Positions 48,025-56,726 of a stretch of 64,000 nucleotides of DNA are shown in pieces. This stretch comes from Mesorhizobium sp. STM 4661. GTDB lineage: Bacteria > Pseudomonadota > Alphaproteobacteria > Rhizobiales > Rhizobiaceae. The number at the start of each line of letters is the position of its first letter. Within the stretch, counting starts at the first letter, position 1. Position numbers and translations under genes: made by a program. The notes below the pieces were generated by a model. That model made no database searches, was not told where the DNA came from, and was given only the letters and a program-made list of their open reading frames with translations. The stretch spans positions 62,001 to 126,000 of the forward strand of contig NZ_CAAF010000038.1 of the NCBI RefSeq assembly GCF_000359125.1, given 5' to 3'.

Positions 48025-48095
48025 CGAGATCGAAATCTTTCCGTCCGAATAAGCTTCGGACCATCGGCTGCTAACGATGCTTAGCCACGACGGGA

Positions 48096-48578
48096 GTGAC
48101 GACTTTGTCGTTTAAAAACAAAGGTTTGCTTGCACTTGTTGCCTTGGCGTTTGCGGTTGGCTTCTTTGTCATCGTCATGGAAAGAGGGACGAATGTTCAT
48201 TCGCGGCCTCCGAAGCCGCAGGCGGCGCTTGCGCCGTTTGATGGCAAGCTTGCCGTCCAGGCAATCGACGATCTTCGCGTCGCCGGCCGCAAGATTTTGC
48301 TGTGCGGCGTGGCGTTTACCAAACCTCGATCCATGCGCGCCCTGGTAACGGAGGCAGTGCGTCGGGATTATCAAGGGCTCGCCCTGACCTGCAAGCCTGT
48401 CGGCACGGGAACCCCTTGCGACGGCAATGTCGCGTCAAAGTTCGGTGACGCCATCGTCGTGCAATGTTTTACGTCGGATGGCGTGGATTTGGCGGCGAAG
48501 CTTGCCGAGAATGGCATTTTATGCGGCCAGCCCGCACAAGCGGGGTCGACCTACAAATCTTGCTCCTCGGGCTCGTAG
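48096..48578 (+). CDS. Small exported or anchored SNase-like protein
   Basis: The 160-residue protein has an N-terminal hydrophobic segment (GLLALVALAFAVGFFVIVM). A Cys-containing domain follows: VAGRKILLCGVAFTKPRSMR, GLALTCKPVGTGTPCDG, DAIVVQCFTSDGVDLAAKLA and ENGILCGQ. The V-x-C-x-T/S-DG-x-D-L-A-x-L run resembles the end of thermonuclease (OB-fold) proteins, but the catalytic Arg/Asp/Glu set is not clear. GTG 48096 or TTG 48105 could start it. Confidence 0.55.
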   Translation: MTTLSFKNKGLLALVALAFAVGFFVIVMERGTNVHSRPPKPQAALAPFDGKLAVQAIDDLRVAGRKILLCGVAFTKPRSMRALVTEAVRRDYQGLALTCKPVGTGTPCDGNVASKFGDAIVVQCFTSDGVDLAAKLAENGILCGQPAQAGSTYKSCSSGS

Positions 48579-49026
48579 CTCAGGGGTTCGCCGACTGCCC
48601 TCGTGCTTATCGTTATTGAGTCGTGCCGAGTCGCGAGTGTCATAAAATGAAAAGCGGAATGTGCGACAACGCCTGACGTCAAATCCAGTCGACTGCAATC
48701 TGCACGAAGGACGGGCGCGACGACGGCTTCAAAGACTGTAAAATGAATCTTAACTCCTCTTACCTACCAATCAACCTGTGCCGGTGGGTATTTTTGGCGA
48801 AAAGGAACCCGATTGCGTTTCCGAACTATAGCCCGTTGCAGCCAGCAGCCAAAATGGTACATTCAAACCTTCTAATAAGTGTGTTTAATGAAACACAGCG
48901 GAAACCAAAAAGTATCTCGCACATGCGAAATGGGTTGGAATCGAAGAGAAAAGCTGTTACGCGCTTGGTCAGTACCTTAGTGATCGGGTGGGTCTGAGGT
49001 AACGCGGGACAAAAGGATCTGAACGA
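48579..49026. other. 448-bp AT-richer regulatory gap
   Basis: There is no convincing gene; an 84-codon frame at 48743 lacks a start signal and family traits. The DNA is AT-richer than the coding areas, as expected for a promoter region. It holds the palindrome gtgttt-aatg-aaacac at 48881-48896, about 130 bp before the next gene, which could be an operator. Confidence 0.5.
48881..48896. promoter_or_regulatory. Candidate operator palindrome
   Basis: Perfect 6-bp arms gtgttt/aaacac around aatg in the gap before the secreted-protein and export genes. It may bind a dimeric regulator. Chance occurrence is possible. Confidence 0.25.
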
Positions 49027-49536
49027 ATGAACCTAACTGTTAAAAGTGCGTTGGCTGGACTGGTCGTCTCGATCAGCTTTGGCCCTGTTTCATCGTTCGC
49101 TCAGGACGCGTCATGCACCTGCGCGACCGCCTATCAAGGGGCGGCGAGTTCAATCGGATCGATTGGCCATGCCAACGGCGACGTGATGGTTTCGCAGACC
49201 GCTGGCTATGGTCCTGCCAAGCCGGGTACTGCCTTGGATTTCGGCAGCCGCGTGGTGGTTGGCGCCAAAGGGTCTGCTTCCGTCAATGTCGGGGGCTGCA
49301 ATCTGAATGTGCCGGCGAATTCAAGTCTCGACATTTCCCGCGTCGAGAACAAAATCTGCCTGAAAGTCGTGGGCTCCGAGCAGACTGCTGCCGTTGGTGT
49401 GAGCCCTGAGCATACGGGTCAGATTGCCTCGGGCGGCACCCCGTCCTGGCTGCCGCTCGGTATTTTTGCGGGCATGGCTGGCGCGGCGGGTATTCTTGCT
49501 GCAACGCAGGATGACGACAACGGCGTTAGCCAGTAG
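49027..49536 (+). CDS. Secreted FecR-like beta-domain protein with C-terminal membrane segment
   Basis: The 169-residue protein has a signal peptide (cleavage near SSFAQ-DA). A short domain follows, IGHANGDVMVSQTAGYGPAK then GTALDFGSRVVVGAKGSASV, recalling FecR-type repeats. A C-terminal hydrophobic segment (WLPLGIFAGMAGAAGILAAT) precedes a short acidic tail. AAAAGGAT is seen upstream of the ATG. Proteins of this shape stand near EPS export genes in several rhizobia; its role is not known. Confidence 0.6.
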   Translation: MNLTVKSALAGLVVSISFGPVSSFAQDASCTCATAYQGAASSIGSIGHANGDVMVSQTAGYGPAKPGTALDFGSRVVVGAKGSASVNVGGCNLNVPANSSLDISRVENKICLKVVGSEQTAAVGVSPEHTGQIASGGTPSWLPLGIFAGMAGAAGILAATQDDDNGVSQ

Positions 49537-49844
49537 GCGGGTGCCAAGCAGGCAATGGCAGCGGAGGCGTGAGGCGCCTCTGCTGTGTGTTGTTGCTGGA
49601 TATCTGGTCGACCTTGCTGGCGCCAGGTTTAGTGTTTTTTGCTAAATTTGTTAACCGTGTCGCTCTATTGCTTTGAGCAGGGCTCGACGCGATTCGTCTC
49701 GGGCGTACGTCTTGGCGGCTGGGATCTTACACAGGCCGTCTTGCTTATGCTTGGCAGATGCGTCATTCGCCATCCTGCGGCTGACGCATTGGCGTGTTGT
49801 TGGAGCGCAGTCGCTACGTTGCTTCGGTGCAGGCAGAAACGTCA
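49537..49844. other. Gap before the export operon
   Basis: A 308-bp stretch with no gene seen. The middle (ttgctaaatttgttaacc) is AT-rich and might hold a promoter for the following phosphatase-export genes, but no boxes stand out. Confidence 0.45.
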
Positions 49845-50654
49845 ATGATCGACCTGCATTCCCACATCTTGCCCGGTCTTGATGATGGCTCGCCCAGCCT
49901 TTCCGAATCGCTGCAAATGGCACGGCTGGCGGTAGCTGATGGGACGACGCACATGGCGTGTACGCCGCATATCATGCCAGGCATGTACGAAAACGGATCG
50001 GCAAATATCACTCGAGCCGTTCAAGGGCTGGATCAGGCGTTACGCCGTGCCGCTATACCGCTTGCTCTTTATGTTGGTGCCGATATCCATGTAGCGCCGG
50101 ATCTTCCGGAGCAATTGGCCCTCGGCAGCGTGCCAACTTTAAACAGATCCCGCTATTTTCTATTTGAACCGCCGCACCACGTTTTACCGCCAAGGCTGGA
50201 AGATCTTGCTCTACGCCTCATAAACGCCGGGTTTATTCCGATTCTTACCCATCCCGAGCGTTTGACCTGGATCAAGGCGAATTACGACGTTGTCGAGAGG
50301 TTGAATGCAGCGGGGTGTCTTATTCAGCTTACGGCAGACTCGATTGTTGGTGCTTTTGGGCGCACGGCGCTTTATTATTCGGAAAAGCTGATTGACGAAG
50401 GTAGGGTAGATATTATCGCATCGGACACCCATGGCACCACCCGCCGGCGTCCTGGGCTATCGCAGGCAGTTGCCGCTGCTGCAAAGCGATGTGGAGAGGA
50501 TGAGGCCCGCAATATGGTGTTGAAACGTCCAGGCCATATTTTGGCGAACCGGCCCCTCGAGCCGGTCGGAAAGGCACGCGCCAAGAAGCCGAACCCCGGC
50601 AACGTCGGCCGCTTTGCCGGACTGGGTCGATTGTTCAAGGGCGGGACCGCGTGA
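49845..50654 (+). CDS. CpsB/YwqE-type PHP-domain tyrosine-protein phosphatase
   Basis: The 269-residue protein starts MIDLHSHILPGLDDGSPSL with the first PHP metal motif (HxH). It continues with MACTPHIMPGMY, FLFEPPHHVLPPRLEDL, PILTHPERL and DIIASDTHGTTRRRPGLSQA. Enzymes of this kind remove phosphate from the tyrosine cluster of the cognate Wzc-type kinase. The type is best known from Gram-positives. ATG 49845 begins the family sequence. Its stop overlaps the Wza GTG start, tying the two. Confidence 0.9.
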   Translation: MIDLHSHILPGLDDGSPSLSESLQMARLAVADGTTHMACTPHIMPGMYENGSANITRAVQGLDQALRRAAIPLALYVGADIHVAPDLPEQLALGSVPTLNRSRYFLFEPPHHVLPPRLEDLALRLINAGFIPILTHPERLTWIKANYDVVERLNAAGCLIQLTADSIVGAFGRTALYYSEKLIDEGRVDIIASDTHGTTRRRPGLSQAVAAAAKRCGEDEARNMVLKRPGHILANRPLEPVGKARAKKPNPGNVGRFAGLGRLFKGGTA

Positions 50655-51442
50655 TGGGCGGTTTTCGGTACGCAAAAAGCTTTGCCGGCACAATATGTGT
50701 ATTGGTCGCTTCGCTGGCAATGTCTGCCTGCACGAGCAGCTCGTCAACGGCACCATCTTCACCGGCTTCGGTCGATGCGCTGCAGCTAACATCATCGTCG
50801 ACGCCGCTTTCGAGCGGTAGCGCTCTCCAGGTCGTAAAAGACCTGCCTGCGCCGCAAAACACCCAGAACGGCAGCGAGCAGCCTTTGTCTCCGAACGATG
50901 TGCTCGAGGTGAATGTGTTCCAGGTCGACAATCTGAACAGAACCGTTCAGGTCGACGCTGGCGGGCAGATTTCGCTTGCACTTATCGGAACCATAACCGC
51001 GGCGGGAAAGACCGTCCGTCAATTGGAGAAGGAAATCGAAACGGCCTACGGCGCCAAATATTTGCAGTCGCCCGATGTGTCGGTTTTCGTCAAGGAGTCG
51101 ATTGGCCAGCGCATTACTGTCGACGGTGAAGTCACCAGGGGCGGCATCTTTCCTGTATCGAGCAACTCCTCTCTCATCGATGCGATCGCCCTTGCTGGAG
51201 GGTTCAATGCCGTTGGAGATGCAAGAAAGGTCTTTGTCTATCGCAATATCGGCTCGAATACGCTGGTTGCTAATTACAATGTGGAGGAAATTCGTGCCGG
51301 CAAGAGCCGCAATCCGCGCATCTATGGCGGCGACAAGGTTGTCGTCTTCGCCTCGAAATCGAAAATTGCGATGAACAATCTCAAGGACGCCCTCGGTGTC
51401 GCCTCGAGTGCAGCCCGAATTGCGGTGGTTCCGGGACTATAG
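50651..51442 (+). CDS. Wza/ExoF-type polysaccharide export lipoprotein
   Basis: The 263-residue protein has a lipobox (SLAMSAC). The polysaccharide-export domain follows (LSPNDVLEVNVFQVDNLNRT, VDAGGQISLALIGTITAAGK, TVRQLEKEIETAYG). A SLBB-like unit comes next (ITVDGEVTRGGIFPVSSNSS, LIDAIALAGGFN). It forms or joins the outer-membrane secretion channel. GTG overlaps the upstream stop. Its length is on the short side for Wza. Confidence 0.92.
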   Translation: MMGGFRYAKSFAGTICVLVASLAMSACTSSSSTAPSSPASVDALQLTSSSTPLSSGSALQVVKDLPAPQNTQNGSEQPLSPNDVLEVNVFQVDNLNRTVQVDAGGQISLALIGTITAAGKTVRQLEKEIETAYGAKYLQSPDVSVFVKESIGQRITVDGEVTRGGIFPVSSNSSLIDAIALAGGFNAVGDARKVFVYRNIGSNTLVANYNVEEIRAGKSRNPRIYGGDKVVVFASKSKIAMNNLKDALGVASSAARIAVVPGL

Positions 51443-51494
51443 CCGCAGTCGGTCAGAATTCAGTCTACGGACGAACTCAGGATTACCTCGCGCC

Positions 51495-53873
51495 ATGCTC
51501 GATCGTAACAGACAGCATCAAATTGCAGGCCCAGGACACGGTCAGGCCTTGTCCGCGGACCTGTATTATGACGGTGCTCAAAACTATAACCCGTACGGTC
51601 GCGATCAACCGGAGCAGGAAGAGGGCTTTAATCCGCTCAAGCTGTTTTTCTACGTCGTCCAGTATCGGTGGCTGATCGTCATGATGGCGGCGGCGGGGCT
51701 TGTCGCCGGCGTCATCGTTACCATGATGCAGACGCCAAAATATCAGGCGACAACGCAACTGGAAGTGCTGGTTCCCTCGGCAAAGGTCTTCCAGGACATT
51801 GAAGTGGTTTCCGAAAACAGCGACGTGCGGGCTTTTCTAACGGCCCGCGAGAAGCTGAAAAGTCGCGCATTGGCGCAGCGCGTGGTGTTCCAACTGGGTC
51901 TCAGCGAAAAGCCGGACTTCCTGTTTCCAACGCCTAACTTCTCACTCAGCAATATTTTCTATCGTGCGTTCGGGATCGCCAAATCCCCCTCGGTTCAGGA
52001 GAAAACCCCCGAGGAACGCGAGTCGATTGCGATCGATCGCGTTCTAAAGGACCTTACGGTCAGTCTGGTCACCAACACAAGCCTGCTGTCGATTACGTTT
52101 GCCGACCAAAACCCGAAATATGCAAGTGATGTAGCCAATCAGGTCGCGCAGAGCTTTATCGACCAAAGGCTCGACCAGACCAGCGAGACATCAGACCTGG
52201 CACGGCAATTCATCCAGGAACAGGTTTTGCAGGTGAAGCAAAAGCTTCAGAAGTCCGAAGAGGAACTGGTCGCCTATGCAAAGGATGCAGGCATCACGGT
52301 AACCGGCGACGACAAATCACTGATAGGGTCGAACATCGAGGCTCTGAACACCGCGCTGGCGACGGCCATCCAGGAGCGTCTCGACGCCGGACGGGTCGTG
52401 GAACAAATCGACAAAGGTCGCGGCTCGAGCCTTGGCCCAGTGCTGGAAAGCGAAGGTCTGCAGAAGCTCAGCGACAAGCTGGCGGATTTGACCAGCCAGT
52501 ATCAGCAAAAACTGGGCATTCTGAAGCCTGGTTTTCCGGAAATGCAACAGCTTCAGTCGCAAATTAAGGAATTGCAACGGCTCTATAACAACGGCGTTTT
52601 GACGATAACCGATTCTCTGCGGCAGAGATACCAGGAAAGTCAGAACAAGGAGGCCGACCTTAAGACCAAACTTGCTGAGATGGAGAAGCAGCAGGTTATC
52701 TTCAACGACAAAAACATCAAATACACGATCCTGAAGCGCGAAGTCGATTCGAACCGGTCGCAGTATGATAACCTTATTGCCAAGCTGAATGAAGTTGGCG
52801 TGAGTTCTGAGCTAAAGACACAAAGCGCTGCAATCGTTGATTTCGCGACACTGCCCGTTCGTCCTTATTCTCCGCGCCTGACTATCAATCTTGCGATCGC
52901 CTTGGCTCTTTTCATGGCTCTGAGCGCGTCAATAATCTATATCATCGAGTTGTTGAACAACACCTTCACCAACCCCGAGCAGATCGAAAAGGAATTGGGA
53001 TTGGCGATGCTGGGCATCCTGCCGCTCGTCGACGACCGGGAACTCATAGCCAGCATCGCCGATCAGAAGTCAGGACTGTCCGAAGCCTACCGATCGCTTC
53101 GAACATCGTTGCAGTTCTCCGGCGCCGAGGGCGCGCCGCGATCACTGCTGGTCACGAGTTCGGAGCCCTCGGAAGGCAAGTCGACCACGTCGTTCAAGCT
53201 TGGGCAGGATTTTGCCGCGCTTGGTGCAAGAGTTCTCATTGTCGACGGCGATCTTCGCAAGCCCAATCTTCATCGGCTGTTTGGGCTCGACAACACGATC
53301 GGGCTCAGCAACCTCCTGACAAACACCGTTCGCAAGGAGGATCTTGCGAGTATTTTCCGGGCGACGAAATATCCGAATGTGACCGTTTTGACGTCCGGAA
53401 CGATCCCGCCGAACCCTGCGGATCTGCTCTCCTCGCCCAAGATGGCACTGATCATCACCAATCTCGGCAAGCGCTTCGACCTTGTCATCATCGATGCTCC
53501 GCCGGTCGTCGGCCTTTCGGATGCGCCTATCCTCAGTCGGCTTGCCGAAGGCACGTTGATGGTCATCTCCACCAATCAGGTCACACGCAAGTCGGCTAAG
53601 ACAGCGTTGAAGCGCCTGCGAGCCGCCGGAGCGAATGTGGTCGGAGCCGCGATGTCGAAATTTGCGGTGAACAAATTCGACTACAACTACGCCTACAAAT
53701 ATATGAACTACCAGTATTACGACTACGGCACGAGTACCCCGAAACTTGAGGGCAAAGTGGATGACGGAGCAGGCCAACCCGCTTATGCAAAATCTCCGGC
53801 GTTCAAGCGTTTGGTTCGTCGCATCCGTTCTAGTGTTGGCGGCTTCGTCGATCGGTCTAAGTCGGTTTCTTGA
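51495..53873 (+). CDS. Wzc-type polysaccharide copolymerase with tyrosine-kinase domain
   Basis: The 792-residue protein has a Wzz domain between two membrane segments (YRWLIVMMAAAGLVAGVIVT near 60 and LTINLAIALALFMALSASII near 465), with a long periplasmic coiled coil between them. The C-terminal BY-kinase has SSEPSEGKSTTSF (Walker A), VLIVDGDLRKPNLH (A') and LVIIDAPPV (Walker B). The tail carries the Tyr cluster YNYAYKYMNYQYYDYG. It controls chain length and export through cycles of autophosphorylation, with the phosphatase at 49845. The start at 51495 lies 52 bp after wza. Confidence 0.95.
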   Translation: MLDRNRQHQIAGPGHGQALSADLYYDGAQNYNPYGRDQPEQEEGFNPLKLFFYVVQYRWLIVMMAAAGLVAGVIVTMMQTPKYQATTQLEVLVPSAKVFQDIEVVSENSDVRAFLTAREKLKSRALAQRVVFQLGLSEKPDFLFPTPNFSLSNIFYRAFGIAKSPSVQEKTPEERESIAIDRVLKDLTVSLVTNTSLLSITFADQNPKYASDVANQVAQSFIDQRLDQTSETSDLARQFIQEQVLQVKQKLQKSEEELVAYAKDAGITVTGDDKSLIGSNIEALNTALATAIQERLDAGRVVEQIDKGRGSSLGPVLESEGLQKLSDKLADLTSQYQQKLGILKPGFPEMQQLQSQIKELQRLYNNGVLTITDSLRQRYQESQNKEADLKTKLAEMEKQQVIFNDKNIKYTILKREVDSNRSQYDNLIAKLNEVGVSSELKTQSAAIVDFATLPVRPYSPRLTINLAIALALFMALSASIIYIIELLNNTFTNPEQIEKELGLAMLGILPLVDDRELIASIADQKSGLSEAYRSLRTSLQFSGAEGAPRSLLVTSSEPSEGKSTTSFKLGQDFAALGARVLIVDGDLRKPNLHRLFGLDNTIGLSNLLTNTVRKEDLASIFRATKYPNVTVLTSGTIPPNPADLLSSPKMALIITNLGKRFDLVIIDAPPVVGLSDAPILSRLAEGTLMVISTNQVTRKSAKTALKRLRAAGANVVGAAMSKFAVNKFDYNYAYKYMNYQYYDYGTSTPKLEGKVDDGAGQPAYAKSPAFKRLVRRIRSSVGGFVDRSKSVS

Positions 53874-55014
53874 GACCGAAACGCCGGCCGTTTCGCTCGC
53901 GCTGGATCCGTTGAATGTCGACGCGGTGATCGGTGAAATTACCCACGACCTGAACGACACAAACAATACTCCTGACCTTGATGCCTTGCTTGCCAAGGCC
54001 GAAGGCGCGCTTCGCTTTGATCTGGTGGACGCTCGCCTCTACAGCCTGATCGGTGAGATCAAGTATCGTCAGGGTGAAAAAGACCAAGCCTATGAGCTTT
54101 TTGATCAAGCTCGGAAATTGTCCAAGACGGAGATTCATGCGCTTCAGAGATCAATCGGCCACTCGATTGAAACGGGCGATCTGTCAAAGGCTGTTGGCGA
54201 GATCGATATATTGCTGCGGCGATGGCCGGATCGGTTTCCTGAGATCGCCGAGGGCCTGCCGACAATCCTCTCGAACCCCGATGGATACCAGGCGGTGCTG
54301 GCAGCTATCAAGGCGGAGGCGCCCTGGCGAGCCAGTCTGTTCGTCGCTCTTGGCAACGCCCCCGAGGGGCTCGTTTTCGCGAATCGGCTGCTGCTCGATT
54401 TGATCGGGTCAAGCGCACCACCGAAACCGGGCGAGTTGTCCTTTGTAATCAACGGCTATATTCGCCAAAAGCAATATGAGCCAGCATACCGGTTATTTCT
54501 TTTCAGCCTTTCTGATGAAGAAAGGAAGTTGGGCGGGTATATTTTCAACAGTACCTTTGAACCGGTGTCCAGCGGCAAGCCTTTCGATTGGCAGATCCGC
54601 GATCAGTCGGGGATGGAAGTCTCGTTCGCCACATCCAAGGATGCGGTCGAAGGTGAGGGCGGGGCGACGGTCCGTTTCCTGAATACACCGGTCAAGAACT
54701 CCGCTCTTCAGCAGTATATTGAGCTCCCGCCGGGATCCTACAAGGTTTCTCTGATTGCATCCGCAAGAAACCTGAAGCTTCCAAAGGAGTTATTCTGGTC
54801 CCTAAGATGTCCGGCTGGCGAAATTGCACGGTTCAATATTCCAGAGGGTACATTCAATCGTCAATCCCTGAGTCAGGATTTTTTGATTGGTCCGGAGACC
54901 TGTCCCATGCAATTGTTGAGACTGGACACTGCCACCATCGCTGACAGTTGGCGGTTTCGGTATGTCGGCACGTTGGTAATGCACAAATTGAGCATCGAGA
55001 GACTTCCATCTTGA
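53761..55014 (+). CDS. Membrane-anchored TPR-like protein of the export operon
   Basis: The 417-residue protein has an N-terminal membrane anchor (SVWFVASVLVLAASSIGLSR). Helical repeats follow (ARLYSLIGEIKYRQGEKDQA, YELFDQARKLSK), then a beta-rich C-terminal half (DWQIRDQSGMEVSFATSKDA, IELPPGSYKVSLIASARNL). The start at 53761 is inside the wzc gene, 113 bases before its end and in another frame, with GAGGG before it; ATG 53785 is an alternative. The TPR-type half may bring together export partners. No better family name can be given. Confidence 0.7.
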   Translation: MTEQANPLMQNLRRSSVWFVASVLVLAASSIGLSRFLETETPAVSLALDPLNVDAVIGEITHDLNDTNNTPDLDALLAKAEGALRFDLVDARLYSLIGEIKYRQGEKDQAYELFDQARKLSKTEIHALQRSIGHSIETGDLSKAVGEIDILLRRWPDRFPEIAEGLPTILSNPDGYQAVLAAIKAEAPWRASLFVALGNAPEGLVFANRLLLDLIGSSAPPKPGELSFVINGYIRQKQYEPAYRLFLFSLSDEERKLGGYIFNSTFEPVSSGKPFDWQIRDQSGMEVSFATSKDAVEGEGGATVRFLNTPVKNSALQQYIELPPGSYKVSLIASARNLKLPKELFWSLRCPAGEIARFNIPEGTFNRQSLSQDFLIGPETCPMQLLRLDTATIADSWRFRYVGTLVMHKLSIERLPS

Positions 55015-56330
55015 GCGACCGGCCAGCGGAATGGGATAAATATCTCCTCGGGTCGGTCTTGTTTGTATCGCTGCTGATCGGTGGGGGGACCGCAGCCGGC
55101 CTCTACACGGACACATTGATTGAAGTCGCGGCGATTGTCTCGGCGGCGGCTGTCCTTTCACAGCCATTTGGCCAACGGGTTCCCCGTTCTGTGTTGTGGC
55201 TGCTTGTGTTCGCCGTGGCCTTGGTGATTTTGCAAATAGTCCCGCTGCCGGCATCCATATTCAACGGCTTGCGGCCAGAACTGTTGCTCGCCGATTCCTC
55301 GTTCGTTGGAGAAACCCGATTTCGCTTCGTCAGCCTCGGCGTGGGACGCACGATCGAATGCCTGTTGTATCTGGTGGCGGTGGTAGCGTTTTTCCTGAGT
55401 GTTTTGCGTTTGCGAACCGAGCAGATCCAGGCGCTTCTGCCGTTCTTTTTCATGGGCGTCATCTGCAATGGGCTGGCGGGAGCGATTCAATATTCGCTCT
55501 CCGACGACATCGCCATCAAGGGGTTGCTGCCGTTTACAATCAACGCCGGGCTGTTTGCCAACCGCAATCATTTTGCAGCCTTGCTTTTTGTCTCTATTCC
55601 CTTCGTCGTCTATCACGGGCTGTTTCGCGGAAATCTCTTGTCTGGATTGCTCGGACTGGTCACGCTTTTGCTGCTTCTTTTGGCAGCCGGTTCGCGTGCT
55701 GGTGTGCTGATTGGGTTGGCGATTACAGTCCTGTCCGTTGTCTTTCTTTCAGCGCGCTCCAGGGCGAGCGGATGGGGCATCCTGCTGGTTTTCATAGGGA
55801 TTTCAGCCTACACGATAGGCGTTTGGACGAAGATCGATGTTGATGCGATTGATCCGGCTTTTGGGCGCGGAGAATTTGCGCGGACCACTATTGAGGGAAT
55901 TAAGGAGAATTGGGCGACTGGCGTCGGATTTGGAAATTTCCAAAAGGCCTATCAGATATACGAAAAGGAAGGAATGATTTTCAAACAGTTCGTAAATCAT
56001 GCCCACAATGACTATCTGGAAATAGCCTTCGAGGGCGGAGTTCTCGCCATTCTGCTGATGGCATTATATTTTGTGTTGCTTTTTGCTTCGTTTGCCAGAA
56101 TCCGCCGCGACCCACTTCAGAAGGCGGCATTTCTGTCGGTATCCTTTCTTCTCATCCACTCACTGGTTGACTATCCGCTACGGACCGCAGCGCTTGCAAT
56201 GACCTTCGCCTATATGAACGCCATTATCTTTCACAAGGGATTTGCAGACCGTTTGCGTCAGAAGAGCGAAATGATCGAGATCGACCACAACGGCGACAAG
56301 TTGTTTGTTCCCATTGGAAAGTCGTCGTGA
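55011..56330 (+). CDS. O-antigen polymerase/ligase family membrane protein
   Basis: The 439-residue protein has about eleven hydrophobic segments. The Wzy_C-type core is GLFANRNHFAALLFVSIPFV, AAGSRAGVLIGLAI and the periplasmic loop ending KQFVNHAHNDYLEIAFEGG, the key HxH-DYL motif of the family. It could be the polymerase or a ligase for the polymer. TTG 55011 overlaps the previous stop and is preceded by GAGAG. A hairpin terminator lies 140 bases after its stop. Confidence 0.88.
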   Translation: MSDRPAEWDKYLLGSVLFVSLLIGGGTAAGLYTDTLIEVAAIVSAAAVLSQPFGQRVPRSVLWLLVFAVALVILQIVPLPASIFNGLRPELLLADSSFVGETRFRFVSLGVGRTIECLLYLVAVVAFFLSVLRLRTEQIQALLPFFFMGVICNGLAGAIQYSLSDDIAIKGLLPFTINAGLFANRNHFAALLFVSIPFVVYHGLFRGNLLSGLLGLVTLLLLLLAAGSRAGVLIGLAITVLSVVFLSARSRASGWGILLVFIGISAYTIGVWTKIDVDAIDPAFGRGEFARTTIEGIKENWATGVGFGNFQKAYQIYEKEGMIFKQFVNHAHNDYLEIAFEGGVLAILLMALYFVLLFASFARIRRDPLQKAAFLSVSFLLIHSLVDYPLRTAALAMTFAYMNAIIFHKGFADRLRQKSEMIEIDHNGDKLFVPIGKSS

Positions 56331-56469
56331 TGCTTGTAGAAGCCTGCCTTCGTGCTTGAATCCGGACGCGTCGCGCTTTAGAGGCATCGTCGCGACGATC
56401 GAGGTCGTTTGAGCGAAACCGCTCTGGCTACGATCAGCTGCCCAGCCCAGAACTTTCCAACCTGTGAAA

Positions 56470-56500
56470 AGCCGGCGAGCCCCTTGCCCGCCGGCTTTTT
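56470..56500 (+). terminator. Rho-independent terminator of the export operon
   Basis: The arms agccggcg and cgccggct form an 8-bp GC-rich stem around an 11-base loop, followed directly by ttttt. It closes the operon that ends with the polymerase/ligase gene. Confidence 0.85.
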
Positions 56501-56651
56501 CATGCCGTATCGAATGTCTCTGCCTTAGCACGAACCATTGACCTTGGATTTCAGCTGTTTCGAGCCTGCGCGAGCTATTTGGGCCCACGTCGCGATCTCA
56601 TTTTGACAGGTTGATGTCCCCATCTCGCTCTACCAGAGGATGCGGCAGCGA

Positions 56652-56680
56652 TTGACAAGCTGCCTTCCGAAACATAAGCA
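56652..56680 (+). promoter_or_regulatory. Possible promoter for the rfb operon
   Basis: A consensus -35 box ttgaca is followed after 16-17 bases by ataagc, a weak -10, about 50 bases before the rfbA start. A second ttgaca lies 49 bases further up. Confidence 0.3.
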
Positions 56681-56726
56681 CGCTCAAATCGCGCCGGGGG
56701 GAGCGAAGGCAGTTTAGGAGAGCTTG

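Larger units (their letters stand above)
56331..56726. other. Gap with terminator and likely rfb promoter
   Basis: No gene is seen in this 396-bp stretch. It contains the hairpin terminator at 56470-56500. In its right half are two ttgaca boxes (56603-56608 and 56652-56657) upstream of rfbA. Confidence 0.6.

Noticed and set aside
48743..48997. 84-codon frame in the AT-rich gap
   Set aside because: Lacks a ribosome-binding site and family sequence; more likely regulatory DNA.
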